Below, in pieces: positions 18,926-27,072 of a stretch of 53,644 nt of DNA. The stretch is from contig NZ_JAINZZ010000055.1 in the NCBI RefSeq assembly GCF_019890725.1, positions 1 to 53,644 of the forward strand. Direction: 5' to 3'. The notes under the pieces were generated by a model, which saw nothing but the letters and a program-made list of their open reading frames with translations, was not told the origin of the DNA and ran no database searches. How positions within the stretch are numbered: the first letter of the stretch is position 1; each line of letters begins with the position of its first letter. The translations under genes and the position numbers were made by a program. Source of the DNA: Actinacidiphila acidipaludis. Its GTDB lineage: Bacteria; Actinomycetota; Actinomycetes; Streptomycetales; Streptomycetaceae.

Positions 18926-19578
18926 CGTGCCGTCTCCTTCCCGCCGGGGGCCGTACCGGCCTGATCGCCGGCGCCCGGGCTGTCCGATCCGGCGTCGGGC
19001 GTGTCGCCCGGGACGCCGAGCCCCGCCAGCGCTGGGTGCGTGCGGAGTTTGCGCAGGCCGCGGCTGGCCTGGCTCTTGACGTTGCCGACGGTGCAGCCGA
19101 GCACGTCGGCGACCTGCTGCTCGCTCATGTCCTCCCAGTAGCGCAGCACCACGACCGCGCGCTGCCGGGCTGGCAGCGCGGCCAGCGCCGCCGTCAGCGA
19201 GGTGCGGTCCTCGACCTGGCCGGTGCCGCTGTCCCGTTCCCGGTCGGGCAGCCGGGGCGTCAGCAACTGGACGACGCGGCGCTTGCGGAACCGGCTCAGG
19301 TTGTTGTTGACCAGGGCGCGGCGGAGGTACGCGTCCGGCTCGCCGAGCCGGCTGATCCGGGGCCAGTGCAGATAGACCTTGGCCAGCGTGGCCTGCACCA
19401 GGTCCTCGGCCTCGTGGTGGTCACCGGTCAGCAGGTAGGCCGTGCACACCAGGCGCGACCAGCGCACGGCCGCGTACGCGCTGAAGTCCGGTGTGCCGTC
19501 GGCGGGCGGCGCCTGCGGGCCCGGGTGGTCGCCCGCGCGGACCGGCACGGTGAGCGACCATCCGTCAGAACTCGTCAA
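18922..19578 (-). CDS. RNA polymerase sigma factor, SigE-like ECF group
   Basis: A 218-residue ECF sigma factor. Region 2 is DFSAYAAVRWSRLVCTAYLLTGDHHEAEDLVQATLAKVYLHW (about 31-72) and region 4 is LTAALAALPARQRAVVVLRYWEDMSEQQVADVLGCTVGNVKSQASRGLRKLR (about 130-182). This matches the SigE-subfamily (LVCTAYLLTGDH, PARQRAVVVLRYWEDMS) common in Streptomyces. The TTG start at 19578 is chosen because GGGAGG is eight bases upstream and no better start is near. It is cotranscribed with the membrane protein that follows. Confidence 0.93.
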   Translation of the reverse strand: MTSSDGWSLTVPVRAGDHPGPQAPPADGTPDFSAYAAVRWSRLVCTAYLLTGDHHEAEDLVQATLAKVYLHWPRISRLGEPDAYLRRALVNNNLSRFRKRRVVQLLTPRLPDRERDSGTGQVEDRTSLTAALAALPARQRAVVVLRYWEDMSEQQVADVLGCTVGNVKSQASRGLRKLRTHPALAGLGVPGDTPDAGSDSPGAGDQAGTAPGGKETAR

Positions 19579-19939
19579 CGGCCGGCCCTCCCGCGTCGCC
19601 GTCAGTGACCGTCATGGACGCGCTCCTCGGTGCATCGGTGTCCCCTTCCCGGACGACGGGCACGCCGGATTCCGCACGTGCGCCGTGCTCTCTCCCGGTA
19701 TCACTCCGGTTCCGGTCCGGGGGGTTGCACGGCGCGTCGTCCCGGCGGGCGGCCCGGCTGGCCCGGACGGTCGCGGTCCGCTGCACCGGACGGGGGATCC
19801 GGCAAGCGTACGAGCACAAGATCGGCCGGTCTCAGGATGAAGATCGGATACGTTGAGTGCTCAGTTGCGGACGCCCAGTAACGGACGGCGTGACCTGAGC
19901 TCTTTCCCGTCCCATCCCCGTATCACCGAAGGAGAAGTC
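19579..19939. other. Divergent promoter region without a gene
   Basis: These 361 bases separate the sigma-factor gene from the chaplin gene. I see no convincing reading frame. CGTTGA at 19851-19856 resembles the -10 element of BldN-type promoters, which drive chaplins in S. coelicolor, but I find no matching -35 at the right spacing. GGAGAA (19931-19936) is the chaplin ribosome binding site. Confidence 0.45.
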
Positions 19940-20179
19940 GTGAAGCTGATGCACAAGAGCGCCGCCCTGGCTGTGCTGGCCGGCGGGATCATCCTCGTGT
20001 CGGGCGGCGCGGCCGTCGCCGACTCCGGTGCGAACGGCAGCGCGTCCAACTCGCCGGGTGTGCTGTCCGGCGACGTCATCGAGGTCCCGATCGACCTCCC
20101 GATCAACCTCTGCGGTGACTCCGTGGACGTGATCGGCCTGCTGAACCCGGCCCTCGGGGACTCCTGCACCACCGACTGA
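19940..20179 (+). CDS. Short chaplin, unusually acidic
   Basis: A 79-residue secreted protein. A signal peptide (about 1-28, ending AAVADSGA) precedes one chaplin domain: GDVIEVPIDLPINLCGDSVDVIGLLNPALGDSCTTD. Two cysteines in the usual spacing and the GLLNPA block identify the family, whose amyloid-like sheets coat aerial hyphae and spores. Short chaplins have one such domain and no sortase signal, as here. Oddly, many positions that are Asn or His in classical chaplins are Asp or Glu, giving an acidic domain. The GTG start follows AAGGAGAA. Confidence 0.93.
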   Translation: MKLMHKSAALAVLAGGIILVSGGAAVADSGANGSASNSPGVLSGDVIEVPIDLPINLCGDSVDVIGLLNPALGDSCTTD

Positions 20180-20190
20180 GAACCGCCGCA

Positions 20191-20228
20191 CCGTACGGCC
20201 GGGGCCCGCGGTACGGGGTCCCGGCCGT
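20191..20228 (+). terminator. Nested hairpins after the chaplin gene
   Basis: Arms CCGTAC/GTACGG (20191-20196 and 20211-20216) overlap a 9-bp pair (20195-20203 and 20220-20228). The two stems are mutually exclusive; the longer one probably terminates. Confidence 0.5.
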
Positions 20229-20240
20229 TGTGCGCCGCGG

Positions 20241-20735
20241 TCAGCCGGCGGCGTGCTCGGCCAGGCGGTCGAGGAAGGGGCGCTGGCCCTTCACGATCTT
20301 CTCCCGGGCCGGCGCCAGGCCGAACCAGCCGACCCGGTCCAGCTCGGGGAACTCCCGCAGCGTGCCGGAGCCCTTGGGCCACTCCAGGGTGAAGGTGCCC
20401 GGCACCACCGCGGCCGGGTCCAGGTCGCCCTCCAGCGCCCACACCGTGACCAGCTTGCCGCCCGACTGCCGCACCTCGCCGAGCGGGACGAGTTCCCCGT
20501 CCGGGACCGGCAGCCCCAGCTCCTCGGTGAACTCGCGCCGGGCCGCGGCCGCCGGGCCCTCGTCCTCCTCGTACTCCCCCTTGACGACCGACCAGGCCGC
20601 GGCGTCCTTGCGGGCCCAGAAGGGGCCGCCCATGTGGCCGAGGAGCACCTCGACGCCGCTGTCACCGCTGTCACCGTCCGTGCCGCCGCCCGTCCTGCGG
20701 AACAGCAGGATGCCGGCACTGCGCTTGCCCGCCAT
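20241..20735 (-). CDS. NUDIX hydrolase
   Basis: A 164-residue NUDIX protein. The catalytic box follows the family pattern G-x5-E-x7-R-E-x2-E-E-x-G, with a glutamate-rich stretch (residues about 58-82: GEYEEDEGPAAAARREFTEELG). The N-terminus MAGKRSAGILLFRR is standard. It resembles DNA-mismatch-like or diadenosine hydrolase-type NUDIX proteins of actinobacteria, but the substrate is open. The ATG at 20735 has a run of G directly upstream. It sits just after the toxin-island remnant and is probably not part of the island. Confidence 0.9.
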   Translation of the reverse strand: MAGKRSAGILLFRRTGGGTDGDSGDSGVEVLLGHMGGPFWARKDAAAWSVVKGEYEEDEGPAAAARREFTEELGLPVPDGELVPLGEVRQSGGKLVTVWALEGDLDPAAVVPGTFTLEWPKGSGTLREFPELDRVGWFGLAPAREKIVKGQRPFLDRLAEHAAG

Positions 20736-20805
20736 CCCCCCAGTCTGCCCGCCGCCGCCCCGGCCCTTGTCCCGGACGCGCTCGAAGGCGCCCCGGTCGG
20801 CCGCG

Positions 20806-20950
20806 TCAGCCCGGGTACGGGTGGAACGTGCGGCCGGGCGGCGCGAGTTCGGAGGACGACGTCGTGCCAGTCGGCCACCGCGGCCGCGCCGGCGGGCGGC
20901 GGGACCAGCCGGACCAGTCGGTCCAGGGGCGCCGCGGCCGGGCCGGTCAT
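20806..20950 (-). pseudogene. Collapsed second SMI1/KNR4 immunity gene
   Basis: Its ATG (20950) overlaps the stop of the intact SMI1 gene as ATGA. The first 30 or so residues, MTGPAAAPLDRLVRLVPPPAG then VADWHD, parallel the neighbour's MTTPLERLTRLAPPADRPG then TDWADA. Directly after this, in another frame, comes SSELAPPGRTFHPYPG and a stop at 20806, parallel to the neighbour's ending SSELTPPDHTFEPRQG. The whole middle (roughly 130 codons) is missing and the frame is shifted at the junction. It is therefore the two ends of a deleted tandem copy. Confidence 0.8.
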
Positions 20951-21480
20951 CCCTGCCGCGGCTCGAAGGTGTGGTCGGGCGGGGTGAGTTCGGAGGAGAG
21001 CATGGCTGAGTCGATGTCGCCGGCCAGCAGCCCGGCGAGGAACTCCGTGGCGGTGACCGGGTAGGTCTCCCACTCGGTCAGGTCGTCGTTGAGGACCATC
21101 ACGGGCCACTCGTCGGGGGACGTGCCGGGACGCACCAGCCAGTTGAGGGTCTCGGCGTCCTTGGTGCGGGCCCAGACGACGAGGGTGGTGCCCTCCTCCT
21201 CGATCTCCTCCGGGGCCTCCTCGTTCATCTCCCAGATGTCCTCGAGCTCCTCGAAGTACCCGTCGTTCATGGCGATTAGACCGCGTCCGCCGTTCGGGCC
21301 CTCGGGCGCCCGCAGCCGGACGTGGCCGTCGAACTCGCCGGGCCCGTAGGCGTCGACGAGCTCCTTGTAGTCGCCGGGCAGCGGATGTCCGAGGCGGCTT
21401 TCGGCGTCGGCCCAGTCGGTCGGGCCCGGGCGGTCGGCCGGAGGCGCGAGGCGGGTCAGCCGCTCCAGGGGTGTGGTCAT
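20947..21480 (-). CDS. SMI1/KNR4 family immunity protein
   Basis: A 177-residue protein of the SUKH/SMI1-KNR4 superfamily, the commonest immunity fold of polymorphic toxins. The pattern W-A-D-A-E-x2-L-G-x-P-L-P-x-D-Y-K-E-L, followed by an acidic stretch (EELEDIWEMNEEAPEEIEEEGT), NWLVRPGTSPDEWPVMV and a C-terminal FLAGLLAGDID, fits the family. It lies 55 bases after the RHS toxin gene, in the position expected for its cognate antidote. Strong net negative charge would suit binding a basic nuclease. Confidence 0.92.
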   Translation of the reverse strand: MTTPLERLTRLAPPADRPGPTDWADAESRLGHPLPGDYKELVDAYGPGEFDGHVRLRAPEGPNGGRGLIAMNDGYFEELEDIWEMNEEAPEEIEEEGTTLVVWARTKDAETLNWLVRPGTSPDEWPVMVLNDDLTEWETYPVTATEFLAGLLAGDIDSAMLSSELTPPDHTFEPRQG

Positions 21481-21535
21481 GACGTCGGCGCTCTCTCTTC
21501 GGGGATCTCAGGATGGCACAGCCGCCGGACAGGCC

Positions 21536-24500
21536 TCAGCGGCAGCTGTTGAGGATGGTGATGGCGTTGATGTCCGGGTTCTTCCGCCAGGCACGCCGCT
21601 CCTTCTTGTTCGGGCTGTGCGGGCTGAAGTGGAATCCCTGCGGACTGGTGGCGTGGATGGTCAGGCCCACCGGCCGCAGGTCGGAGGCGTTGCGGTAGAT
21701 CGGCGTGACGGTGTACGTCACGACGTGGCCGTTGCGGACCGCGGCCGCCACCTGGTTCTCGTAGTGGCGCATGACGGGTGAGTTCGAGTACTCGTGCAGG
21801 GCCACGAAGTTCTCGGGGATCGTGTTGGAGCCGCCGAGCTGGGCGGCGAGCAGGTGTCCGCGTTCCAGGTTGTGGGCGTTGTCCCAGCCGGGTATCGCGT
21901 TCTTGTCGATCTTGGGGCCGGTGTTCTGCCCGAGCATGTCCTGGTGGATCACCGCGGTCACCTGACCGGGCCGGTTGTGGTCGCCCAGGGGGCTGTAGGT
22001 GACGCGCCCGCCCCACGTGGTGTCGATCGGCTCGCCGTCCTTCCAGCCGGGAAGGACCTTGTACTTGGGCTTCAGCCCCAGCGGGTCGATCCAGGCGAAC
22101 GGGTTCGCCACGTACGTCTGCGCGTTGGGTGACGGGTCCAGGCCGAGCGGGTCGGGCGCGGTGTAGCGCGCGCTCTCCGGGTCGTAGTGGCGGAAGTAGT
22201 TGAAGTACCAGCCGGTCTCGGCGTCGGCGTACTGGCCGGGGAAGCGCAGCGGGCAGTCCACCGCGTCGTCCGCCGGATCGGTGACCGGCACGCCCCACAG
22301 GGTGGTGCGCTGCTGCCAGGCCAGTTCGCCGTCGAGGGAGACCAGTTCGGTGGGCCGGCCGGTCATGTCGGTGACGATGGCGTGGAAGCGGCCGTCGACC
22401 AGCGCCTGGTCGTCGTCGCGGGACAGGTCGTGGCCGGGGCCGTCCGTGCCATCGCCGCCGTCGCCGGGGCCGTGGGCGTGGGCGAGCTGGGCCAGTGGCC
22501 GGTAGGTGCCGGGGACGTACTCCCAGGTGGTGGTCCGCCCGCCGGCCGTGGTCTGCTCGGCGAGCTGCGCGCCGGACCAGGTGAAGCGGATCTCCTCGGC
22601 CACCGTGCCGTCGCCGTCGTGGCGGCGCTTGGCGATGCGGCGCCCGGCGGGGTCGTAGAGGTACGTCCAGCGGGTGCCGTCGGGGGTGACGGTGGCGGTG
22701 AGCTGGTCGTGCGCGTTCCAGGTGAACGTCCGCACCTGGCGCTGTCCGTTGAGCAGCCGGCGGGTGCTGCGCACGATCCTGCCCTGGGCGTCGTACTCGT
22801 ACCCGGTGCGCCCGGACCGCCGGAGCCGGCCGTCGGTGAACTCGCGGGCGGTGTCCTCGGGCCGGTCCAGGGGCGTCGCCGAGCGCGTCAGATTGCCCAG
22901 CGCGTCGTAGGCGTAGTCCTCGGTCCAGCCGCGGGCCCGCACGGCGGTCACCCGGCCGGCCGCGTCGAGGTCGAACGTCCGCGTCCCGGTGGTCAGTTCG
23001 TGGATCTCGGTGAGCAGGTCGTCGGGGCGGTAGCGGTAGCCGCGCTCCTGGACGGGCACGCCGGGACCGGCCGGCCCCAGCACGGTCTGGCCGGTCAGCC
23101 GCCCGGTGCCGTCCCAGTCCTGGGTGAGGGTCAGCCCGGGACCGGCGGTGCGGGAGACCTCCCGGCCCAGCTCGTCGTGGCCGAACTCGGTGAGGTGGCC
23201 GCCGAGGCCGAGCGTGCGCGGCCGCCCGGCCGCGTCGTAGGTCCAGGTGGAGACGATCCCGGACGGGGTGCGGCGGCTGGTCGTGCGGCCCAGCGCGTCG
23301 TACGACCAGGTGGTGCGGCGGCCGTCGACGGTCTCGGAGACCATCCGGTCGAGCACGTCGTAGGCGTAGACGATCTCGGCGTCGGCGTTCGCGGTGCGGA
23401 CCAGGTTGCCGGCCGCGTCGTAGGCGAAGGACGTGGTGCCGCCGGCGTCGGTGAACGCCGTGACGCGGCCCAGGACGTCCCGGGTGAAGGTGACGGTCTC
23501 GCCCGCGCCGTTGGAGCGCTCGGTGAGCTGCCCGGCCGCGTCGTAGCGGTAGCCGAGGGTGCGGCCGGAGAAGTCGGTCTCCTCGACGAGCCGCCCGGCC
23601 GCGTCGTAGGTGTAGGTCCAGCTCTGCCCGAGCGGGTTGGTGACCGCGGTGAGCCGCTGCTCGGTGTCGTGCGTGAAGGCGTAGGCGGCGCCGTCGGTCT
23701 CCGCGCTGCCGTCGGTCATACCGAAGGGGCCGGTGGTCTGCGACGACACCCGGCCGGTGGCGTCGGTGTGGGTGAGGGCGTTGCCCTCGGCGTCGTACGT
23801 CCACTCCTCGCGGCGGCCGTCCGAGCGCTCGGACCACAGCAACTGCCCCTCGACGGTGAAGCCGAACCGGACGGTGCCGCCGAGCGCGTCGGTGCTCTCC
23901 ACGATGCGGCCGAACGCGTCACGGCGGGCGGTGGTGACGCGGCCGAGCTGGTCGGTGACGGCCACCGGCAGGCCGGCCGCGTCGTGGACGAGTTCCTGCC
24001 GGGCCCCGAGTGGATCGGTGACGGCGACCAGGTCGCCCGCCTCGTCGTAGGTGCTGACCGTGGTGGCGCCGGCCGGGTCGGTCGCCTCGACGACGTTGCC
24101 GCGGTCGTCGTACGCGGTGCGCCAGACGCGGCCGGCCGGGTCGGTCATCTCCACCGGGAGGCCGAGCCGGTCGTAGGTGACGGTGGTGCTGGTGCCGTCG
24201 GGGTAGGTGATCGTGGTCAGGTTGTCGCCCGCGTCGTAGGCGTAGCGGCTGACGCGGCCGAGCGGGTCGGTCGCGGCGAGGCGCAGCCGTCCGGCGGCGT
24301 CCCACTCCTGCGTGCTCACCGCACCGGCCGGGTCGGTGCTGCGCACCAGCCGGGCCTGGTCGTTGAACACGTAGGACGACACGTTGCCGAGCGCGTCGGT
24401 GAACGTGGTGGTGTGCGTCTCGTCGTCGTAGGCGAAGGTGTTGGACAGCACGCCGCCGCTGCCCTCGGTGCGCACCACGCGGCCGGCGGTGTCGTAGGTG

Positions 24501-25585
24501 TAGGCGTAATCGGTGCCGGTCCTGTCGGTCCAGCCGGTGATCCGGTGCTGGTCGTCGTAGCGGAACAGGCCGGGAAGACCGGAGGAGTTGACGACCTCCA
24601 CCAGGTCGCCGCGCGCGTCGTAGCCGTAGCGCGCGAGCACGGTCCCGGTGCCGGGGCCGTCGGTGTCCAGCAGGCGGAAGCCGGTGATGCGCGGCAGTCG
24701 CGGGTGGCGGTCCACGGCGATCCGGTAGCCGCCGTGGTGGGTGATCAGGGCGGGCGCGTCGTCCTCGCCCCAGGTGATGTCGATGCGGCGGCCGTTGCGG
24801 TCCTCCACGCCGGTCAGCCGCAGGACGACGGCGCCTTCGAGGCCGGCCGCCGGGCGCGGGTGGTGGAACTCCAGCACCTGCCCGGTGGCGGGGTCCCTGA
24901 TCTGCATCGGCTGGTTGGGGACGCCGCTCCACATCAGCCCGAGCTGCGGGCCGGACTCCGGCAGCACGGCGACGCCCGGGCGCGGCGGCGGGAAGCGCAG
25001 TCGCATGCCGTCGGCGGCGGCGAACACCACGCCCTGGGTGTCCAGTTGCAGGCGCTGGTCGAGCGTCGAAGCCCAGGTGGGCCCGAACCACACACCGTGC
25101 CGGTACGACGACAGATGCGTGCGTTCCAGCAGCAGCGGCAGCGCGCCCGGCAGGTGGACGTCGGTGACCGGCAGCAGCATCGCGCCCGAGGCGGTGTCGA
25201 CGGGGTCGCTCAGGCAGTGCCGGTGGTGCCCGGGTATGGAGTCGTCGGGGCCGTGGGGGAAGCGCAGGTCGCCGTTGCCGGCGCTGTGCTCGGCGTCCTT
25301 GACCGCGTCCGACGCGGCCTTGCCGCCGCGGTCCGCGCCCGCCTTCGTGGCGGCCGAGGCGCCGGTGCCCTCGGGCACATGCGGGTCGTGGTGGTTCCCG
25401 CTGCCGTGGTGGTGGCTCTTGGCCTTGTTCGCGAGGTCGTCCTCGACCTTGTCGAAGTGGTCGGCGGCCTTGTGGACGTGGTCGGCGATCCGGTGGTGGC
25501 CGTGGCCGAGGCCCTTGGGCACCTTCTGGGCGATGTGGTCGATGATCTCGACGACGGGCTTGGCGAGCTTGTCGGCGATGCTCAC
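21536..25585 (-). CDS. RHS-repeat polymorphic toxin with C-terminal nuclease-like domain
   Basis: A 1349-residue protein. A helical, His-rich N-terminal part (1-125) is followed by a DUF6531-like segment (DPVDTASGAMLLPVTDVHLPGALPL), then more than twenty YD/RHS repeats (Y-D-x-x-G-R), which build a cocoon. The core ends at ARYTAPDPLGLDPSPN and again IDPLGL. The last 165 residues are a variable tip with NLERGHLLAAQLGGSN, ENFVALHEY and TYTVTPIYR, resembling the DNA/RNA non-specific endonuclease group (RGH motif). GTG start. The WXG100-like protein upstream and SMI1 downstream complete an effector-immunity module. Type VII export is inference. Confidence 0.93.
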   Translation of the reverse strand: MSIADKLAKPVVEIIDHIAQKVPKGLGHGHHRIADHVHKAADHFDKVEDDLANKAKSHHHGSGNHHDPHVPEGTGASAATKAGADRGGKAASDAVKDAEHSAGNGDLRFPHGPDDSIPGHHRHCLSDPVDTASGAMLLPVTDVHLPGALPLLLERTHLSSYRHGVWFGPTWASTLDQRLQLDTQGVVFAAADGMRLRFPPPRPGVAVLPESGPQLGLMWSGVPNQPMQIRDPATGQVLEFHHPRPAAGLEGAVVLRLTGVEDRNGRRIDITWGEDDAPALITHHGGYRIAVDRHPRLPRITGFRLLDTDGPGTGTVLARYGYDARGDLVEVVNSSGLPGLFRYDDQHRITGWTDRTGTDYAYTYDTAGRVVRTEGSGGVLSNTFAYDDETHTTTFTDALGNVSSYVFNDQARLVRSTDPAGAVSTQEWDAAGRLRLAATDPLGRVSRYAYDAGDNLTTITYPDGTSTTVTYDRLGLPVEMTDPAGRVWRTAYDDRGNVVEATDPAGATTVSTYDEAGDLVAVTDPLGARQELVHDAAGLPVAVTDQLGRVTTARRDAFGRIVESTDALGGTVRFGFTVEGQLLWSERSDGRREEWTYDAEGNALTHTDATGRVSSQTTGPFGMTDGSAETDGAAYAFTHDTEQRLTAVTNPLGQSWTYTYDAAGRLVEETDFSGRTLGYRYDAAGQLTERSNGAGETVTFTRDVLGRVTAFTDAGGTTSFAYDAAGNLVRTANADAEIVYAYDVLDRMVSETVDGRRTTWSYDALGRTTSRRTPSGIVSTWTYDAAGRPRTLGLGGHLTEFGHDELGREVSRTAGPGLTLTQDWDGTGRLTGQTVLGPAGPGVPVQERGYRYRPDDLLTEIHELTTGTRTFDLDAAGRVTAVRARGWTEDYAYDALGNLTRSATPLDRPEDTAREFTDGRLRRSGRTGYEYDAQGRIVRSTRRLLNGQRQVRTFTWNAHDQLTATVTPDGTRWTYLYDPAGRRIAKRRHDGDGTVAEEIRFTWSGAQLAEQTTAGGRTTTWEYVPGTYRPLAQLAHAHGPGDGGDGTDGPGHDLSRDDDQALVDGRFHAIVTDMTGRPTELVSLDGELAWQQRTTLWGVPVTDPADDAVDCPLRFPGQYADAETGWYFNYFRHYDPESARYTAPDPLGLDPSPNAQTYVANPFAWIDPLGLKPKYKVLPGWKDGEPIDTTWGGRVTYSPLGDHNRPGQVTAVIHQDMLGQNTGPKIDKNAIPGWDNAHNLERGHLLAAQLGGSNTIPENFVALHEYSNSPVMRHYENQVAAAVRNGHVVTYTVTPIYRNASDLRPVGLTIHATSPQGFHFSPHSPNKKERRAWRKNPDINAITILNSCR

Positions 25586-25593
25586 GGCGCGGC

Positions 25594-26319
25594 TCAGCCC
25601 CCGGTCTTGTAGGTCAGGTGACCGACCTCGGAGTAGAAGGTGTGACCGTGGGCGATGTTCGCCTCGGCCTGGTCCTTGATGGTGTTGGCGTGGCCGCGCA
25701 TCATCGCGGTGTCCAGCTTCAGGCCGGGCGCGGGGGCGCCGACGGCGACGTGCGCGACCTCCTCCAGCAGGAGCTGGCCGACGGCGTGCTCGATCTGCTC
25801 CTTGAGCGGGCCGATGGTCTTGTCGACCAGGATGCCGATGACCTCCTGCTCGAAGCGCTTGAGGATGCCGTCCATGAGCTTGTTCTGCAGCTCGATCTCG
25901 GCGACCGCGGCCGCTTCCGACAGGCCCAGGGTGAAGACCGCGGCGGCCTGGTCACCGATCAGTTCGGCGGCGGCGATGCCGAGTTGGACGATGCACTCGT
26001 CCTTCATCGCCTCGACGCCGATCGCGGCCACGTCCAGGGCGTCGGCCAGCAGGTGGCAGCCCTCGATGAGGGTCTTCATGTGGCCCTGGGTCTGCGAGCC
26101 CCACACCTCGGCGAGCGCCGTGTAGGACTGGGCCGCGTAGGTCTCCTGCAGCCCGCCGGTCACCACGCCGTGGGTGACGTCGTGCGAGCTCTGCGCCGAA
26201 TCGGCGTACCGGCGCAGGCCTTTGGCCGCGTCGCGCAGCTGGTCCTCGTCGATCTCGGGCCAGTTGAACCCGAGGATGTTCACGACCTCCGCCAGCCAGT
26301 GCGGCAGGTTGATCGACAC
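25594..26319 (-). CDS. WXG100-like protein preceding RHS toxin
   Basis: A 241-residue, almost wholly alpha-helical protein without a signal peptide. The N-terminal helical hairpin contains FNWPEIDEDQLRDAAKGLRRYAD and, after a turn, YTALAEVWGSQTQGHMKTLIEG, a W-x-S element of WXG100-like (CpnT N-terminal-type) domains used for type VII secretion. The GTG at 26319 is preferred because the region further upstream is promoter-like repeats. It ends eight bases before the RHS start, so the two are co-translated. Most likely it directs export of the toxin; a direct ESX partner is not in the window. Confidence 0.8.
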   Translation of the reverse strand: MSINLPHWLAEVVNILGFNWPEIDEDQLRDAAKGLRRYADSAQSSHDVTHGVVTGGLQETYAAQSYTALAEVWGSQTQGHMKTLIEGCHLLADALDVAAIGVEAMKDECIVQLGIAAAELIGDQAAAVFTLGLSEAAAVAEIELQNKLMDGILKRFEQEVIGILVDKTIGPLKEQIEHAVGQLLLEEVAHVAVGAPAPGLKLDTAMMRGHANTIKDQAEANIAHGHTFYSEVGHLTYKTGG

Positions 26320-26326
26320 GAGTCTG

Positions 26327-26335
26327 CCCCCCCCC
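26327..26335 (-). promoter_or_regulatory. Nine-G tract at the ribosome binding position
   Basis: Nine consecutive G (coding strand) lie seven bases before the GTG of the WXG100-like gene and take the place of a normal Shine-Dalgarno. Slippage would alter spacing. Confidence 0.5.
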
Positions 26336-26454
26336 GATCCGTCGTCGCAGACACCATCGAACGATGAGAACACCATCCGAACACAGGACGTCAAGAAGGG
26401 GCGAGCGGGTTCCGGCCCAGGGACGCGCGCGAAGTAAAGACCGCACCGGCCCGT

Positions 26455-26483
26455 GGTCATGTATCGGTCATGCACGGGTCATG
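26455..26483. promoter_or_regulatory. Three GGTCATG direct repeats, 11-bp period
   Basis: GGTCATG begins at 26455, 26466 and 26477 (CATGACC on the toxin-operon strand), separated by four variable bases each. They are 136-164 bases before the WXG100-like gene, inside the 192-base gap after the Mop gene. The helical-turn period suggests a regulator that binds tandem half-sites. A related arrangement occurs at 30873-30897. Confidence 0.55.
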
Positions 26484-26511
26484 TACAGACCATGGCGAGG
26501 TCAGGCGGCGG

Positions 26512-26931
26512 TCATGTCAACGCGAGAGAGATCTCGGTGGACTTGATGAGCGCGGTCACCTCGGTGCCCTCGGCGAGGGCGAGTTCGTCGGCGGCGGCCC
26601 TCGTGACGGCGGCGGTCAGTTCGCCGCCCGCGACGGCGATCCTGACGACGGACATGGCGGCGCCGTTGCTGACCGCGCTGACCGTGCCCGGGATCCGGTT
26701 GCGGATGCTCATCGTGCCGACCCGCCCGGTCGCGAGGGCGACCTCGGTGGACTTCACCAGCACGCGGACCGGGGTGCCGGGTGCGAGCGCGAGGTCGTCG
26801 ACGGCGTCGCGGGTGACCGCCGCCGTGACGTCGTGGCCGCCGTCGAGCCGCACCGCGACCGCGGCCATGGCCTCGCCGGTGGTGACGGAGGCGACCGTGC
26901 CGGCGATCTGGTTGCGGATGCTCAGGAACAC
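26512..26931 (-). CDS. Di-Mop molybdate-binding (molbindin-type) protein
   Basis: A 139-residue protein made of two tandem Mop domains of about 69 residues: FLSIRNQIAGTVASVTTGEAMAAVAVRLDGG...VLVKSTEVALAT and MSIRNRIPGTVSAVSNGAAMSVVRIAVAGG...ALIKSTEISLAL. The S-R-N-x-I-x-G-T-V and K-S-T-E-x-x-L-A motifs at the ends are diagnostic. Such proteins bind molybdate or tungstate in oligomers as a store or sensor. There is no DNA-binding domain, so it is not ModE. No mod transporter is next to it. Confidence 0.93.
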   Translation of the reverse strand: MFLSIRNQIAGTVASVTTGEAMAAVAVRLDGGHDVTAAVTRDAVDDLALAPGTPVRVLVKSTEVALATGRVGTMSIRNRIPGTVSAVSNGAAMSVVRIAVAGGELTAAVTRAAADELALAEGTEVTALIKSTEISLALT

Positions 26932-27006
26932 GGGGAATCCACCTCTTGGTCCGGTTTCACCTGATGTGCACCAGCACTCTAACGCGGCGTCCGGTCCGGA
27001 AACGCG

Positions 27007-27043
27007 GAGGACCCGGCGGGGGAGCGGTCCCCGCCGGGTCCTC
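27007..27043 (-). terminator. Strong hairpin after the S53 peptidase gene
   Basis: Perfect 15-bp arms (27007-27021 and 27029-27043) with a 7-base loop start 30 bases after the stop, followed on the minus strand by a short T-run. This is the strongest terminator in the window. Confidence 0.75.
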
Positions 27044-27072
27044 GGGTGCGGCCGGTGCGGCCGCGGAACGGC

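Noticed and set aside
21536..25585. RHS repeats as a CRISPR-like or tandem DNA array
   Set aside because: Repeats are at protein level with variable DNA and no constant spacers.
22187..25612. Long open frame on the plus strand opposite the RHS gene (over 1100 codons)
   Set aside because: High-GC codon bias opens antisense frames. It is rich in Gly/Val/Arg/Ala, has no domain, and the opposite strand carries clear YD repeats.
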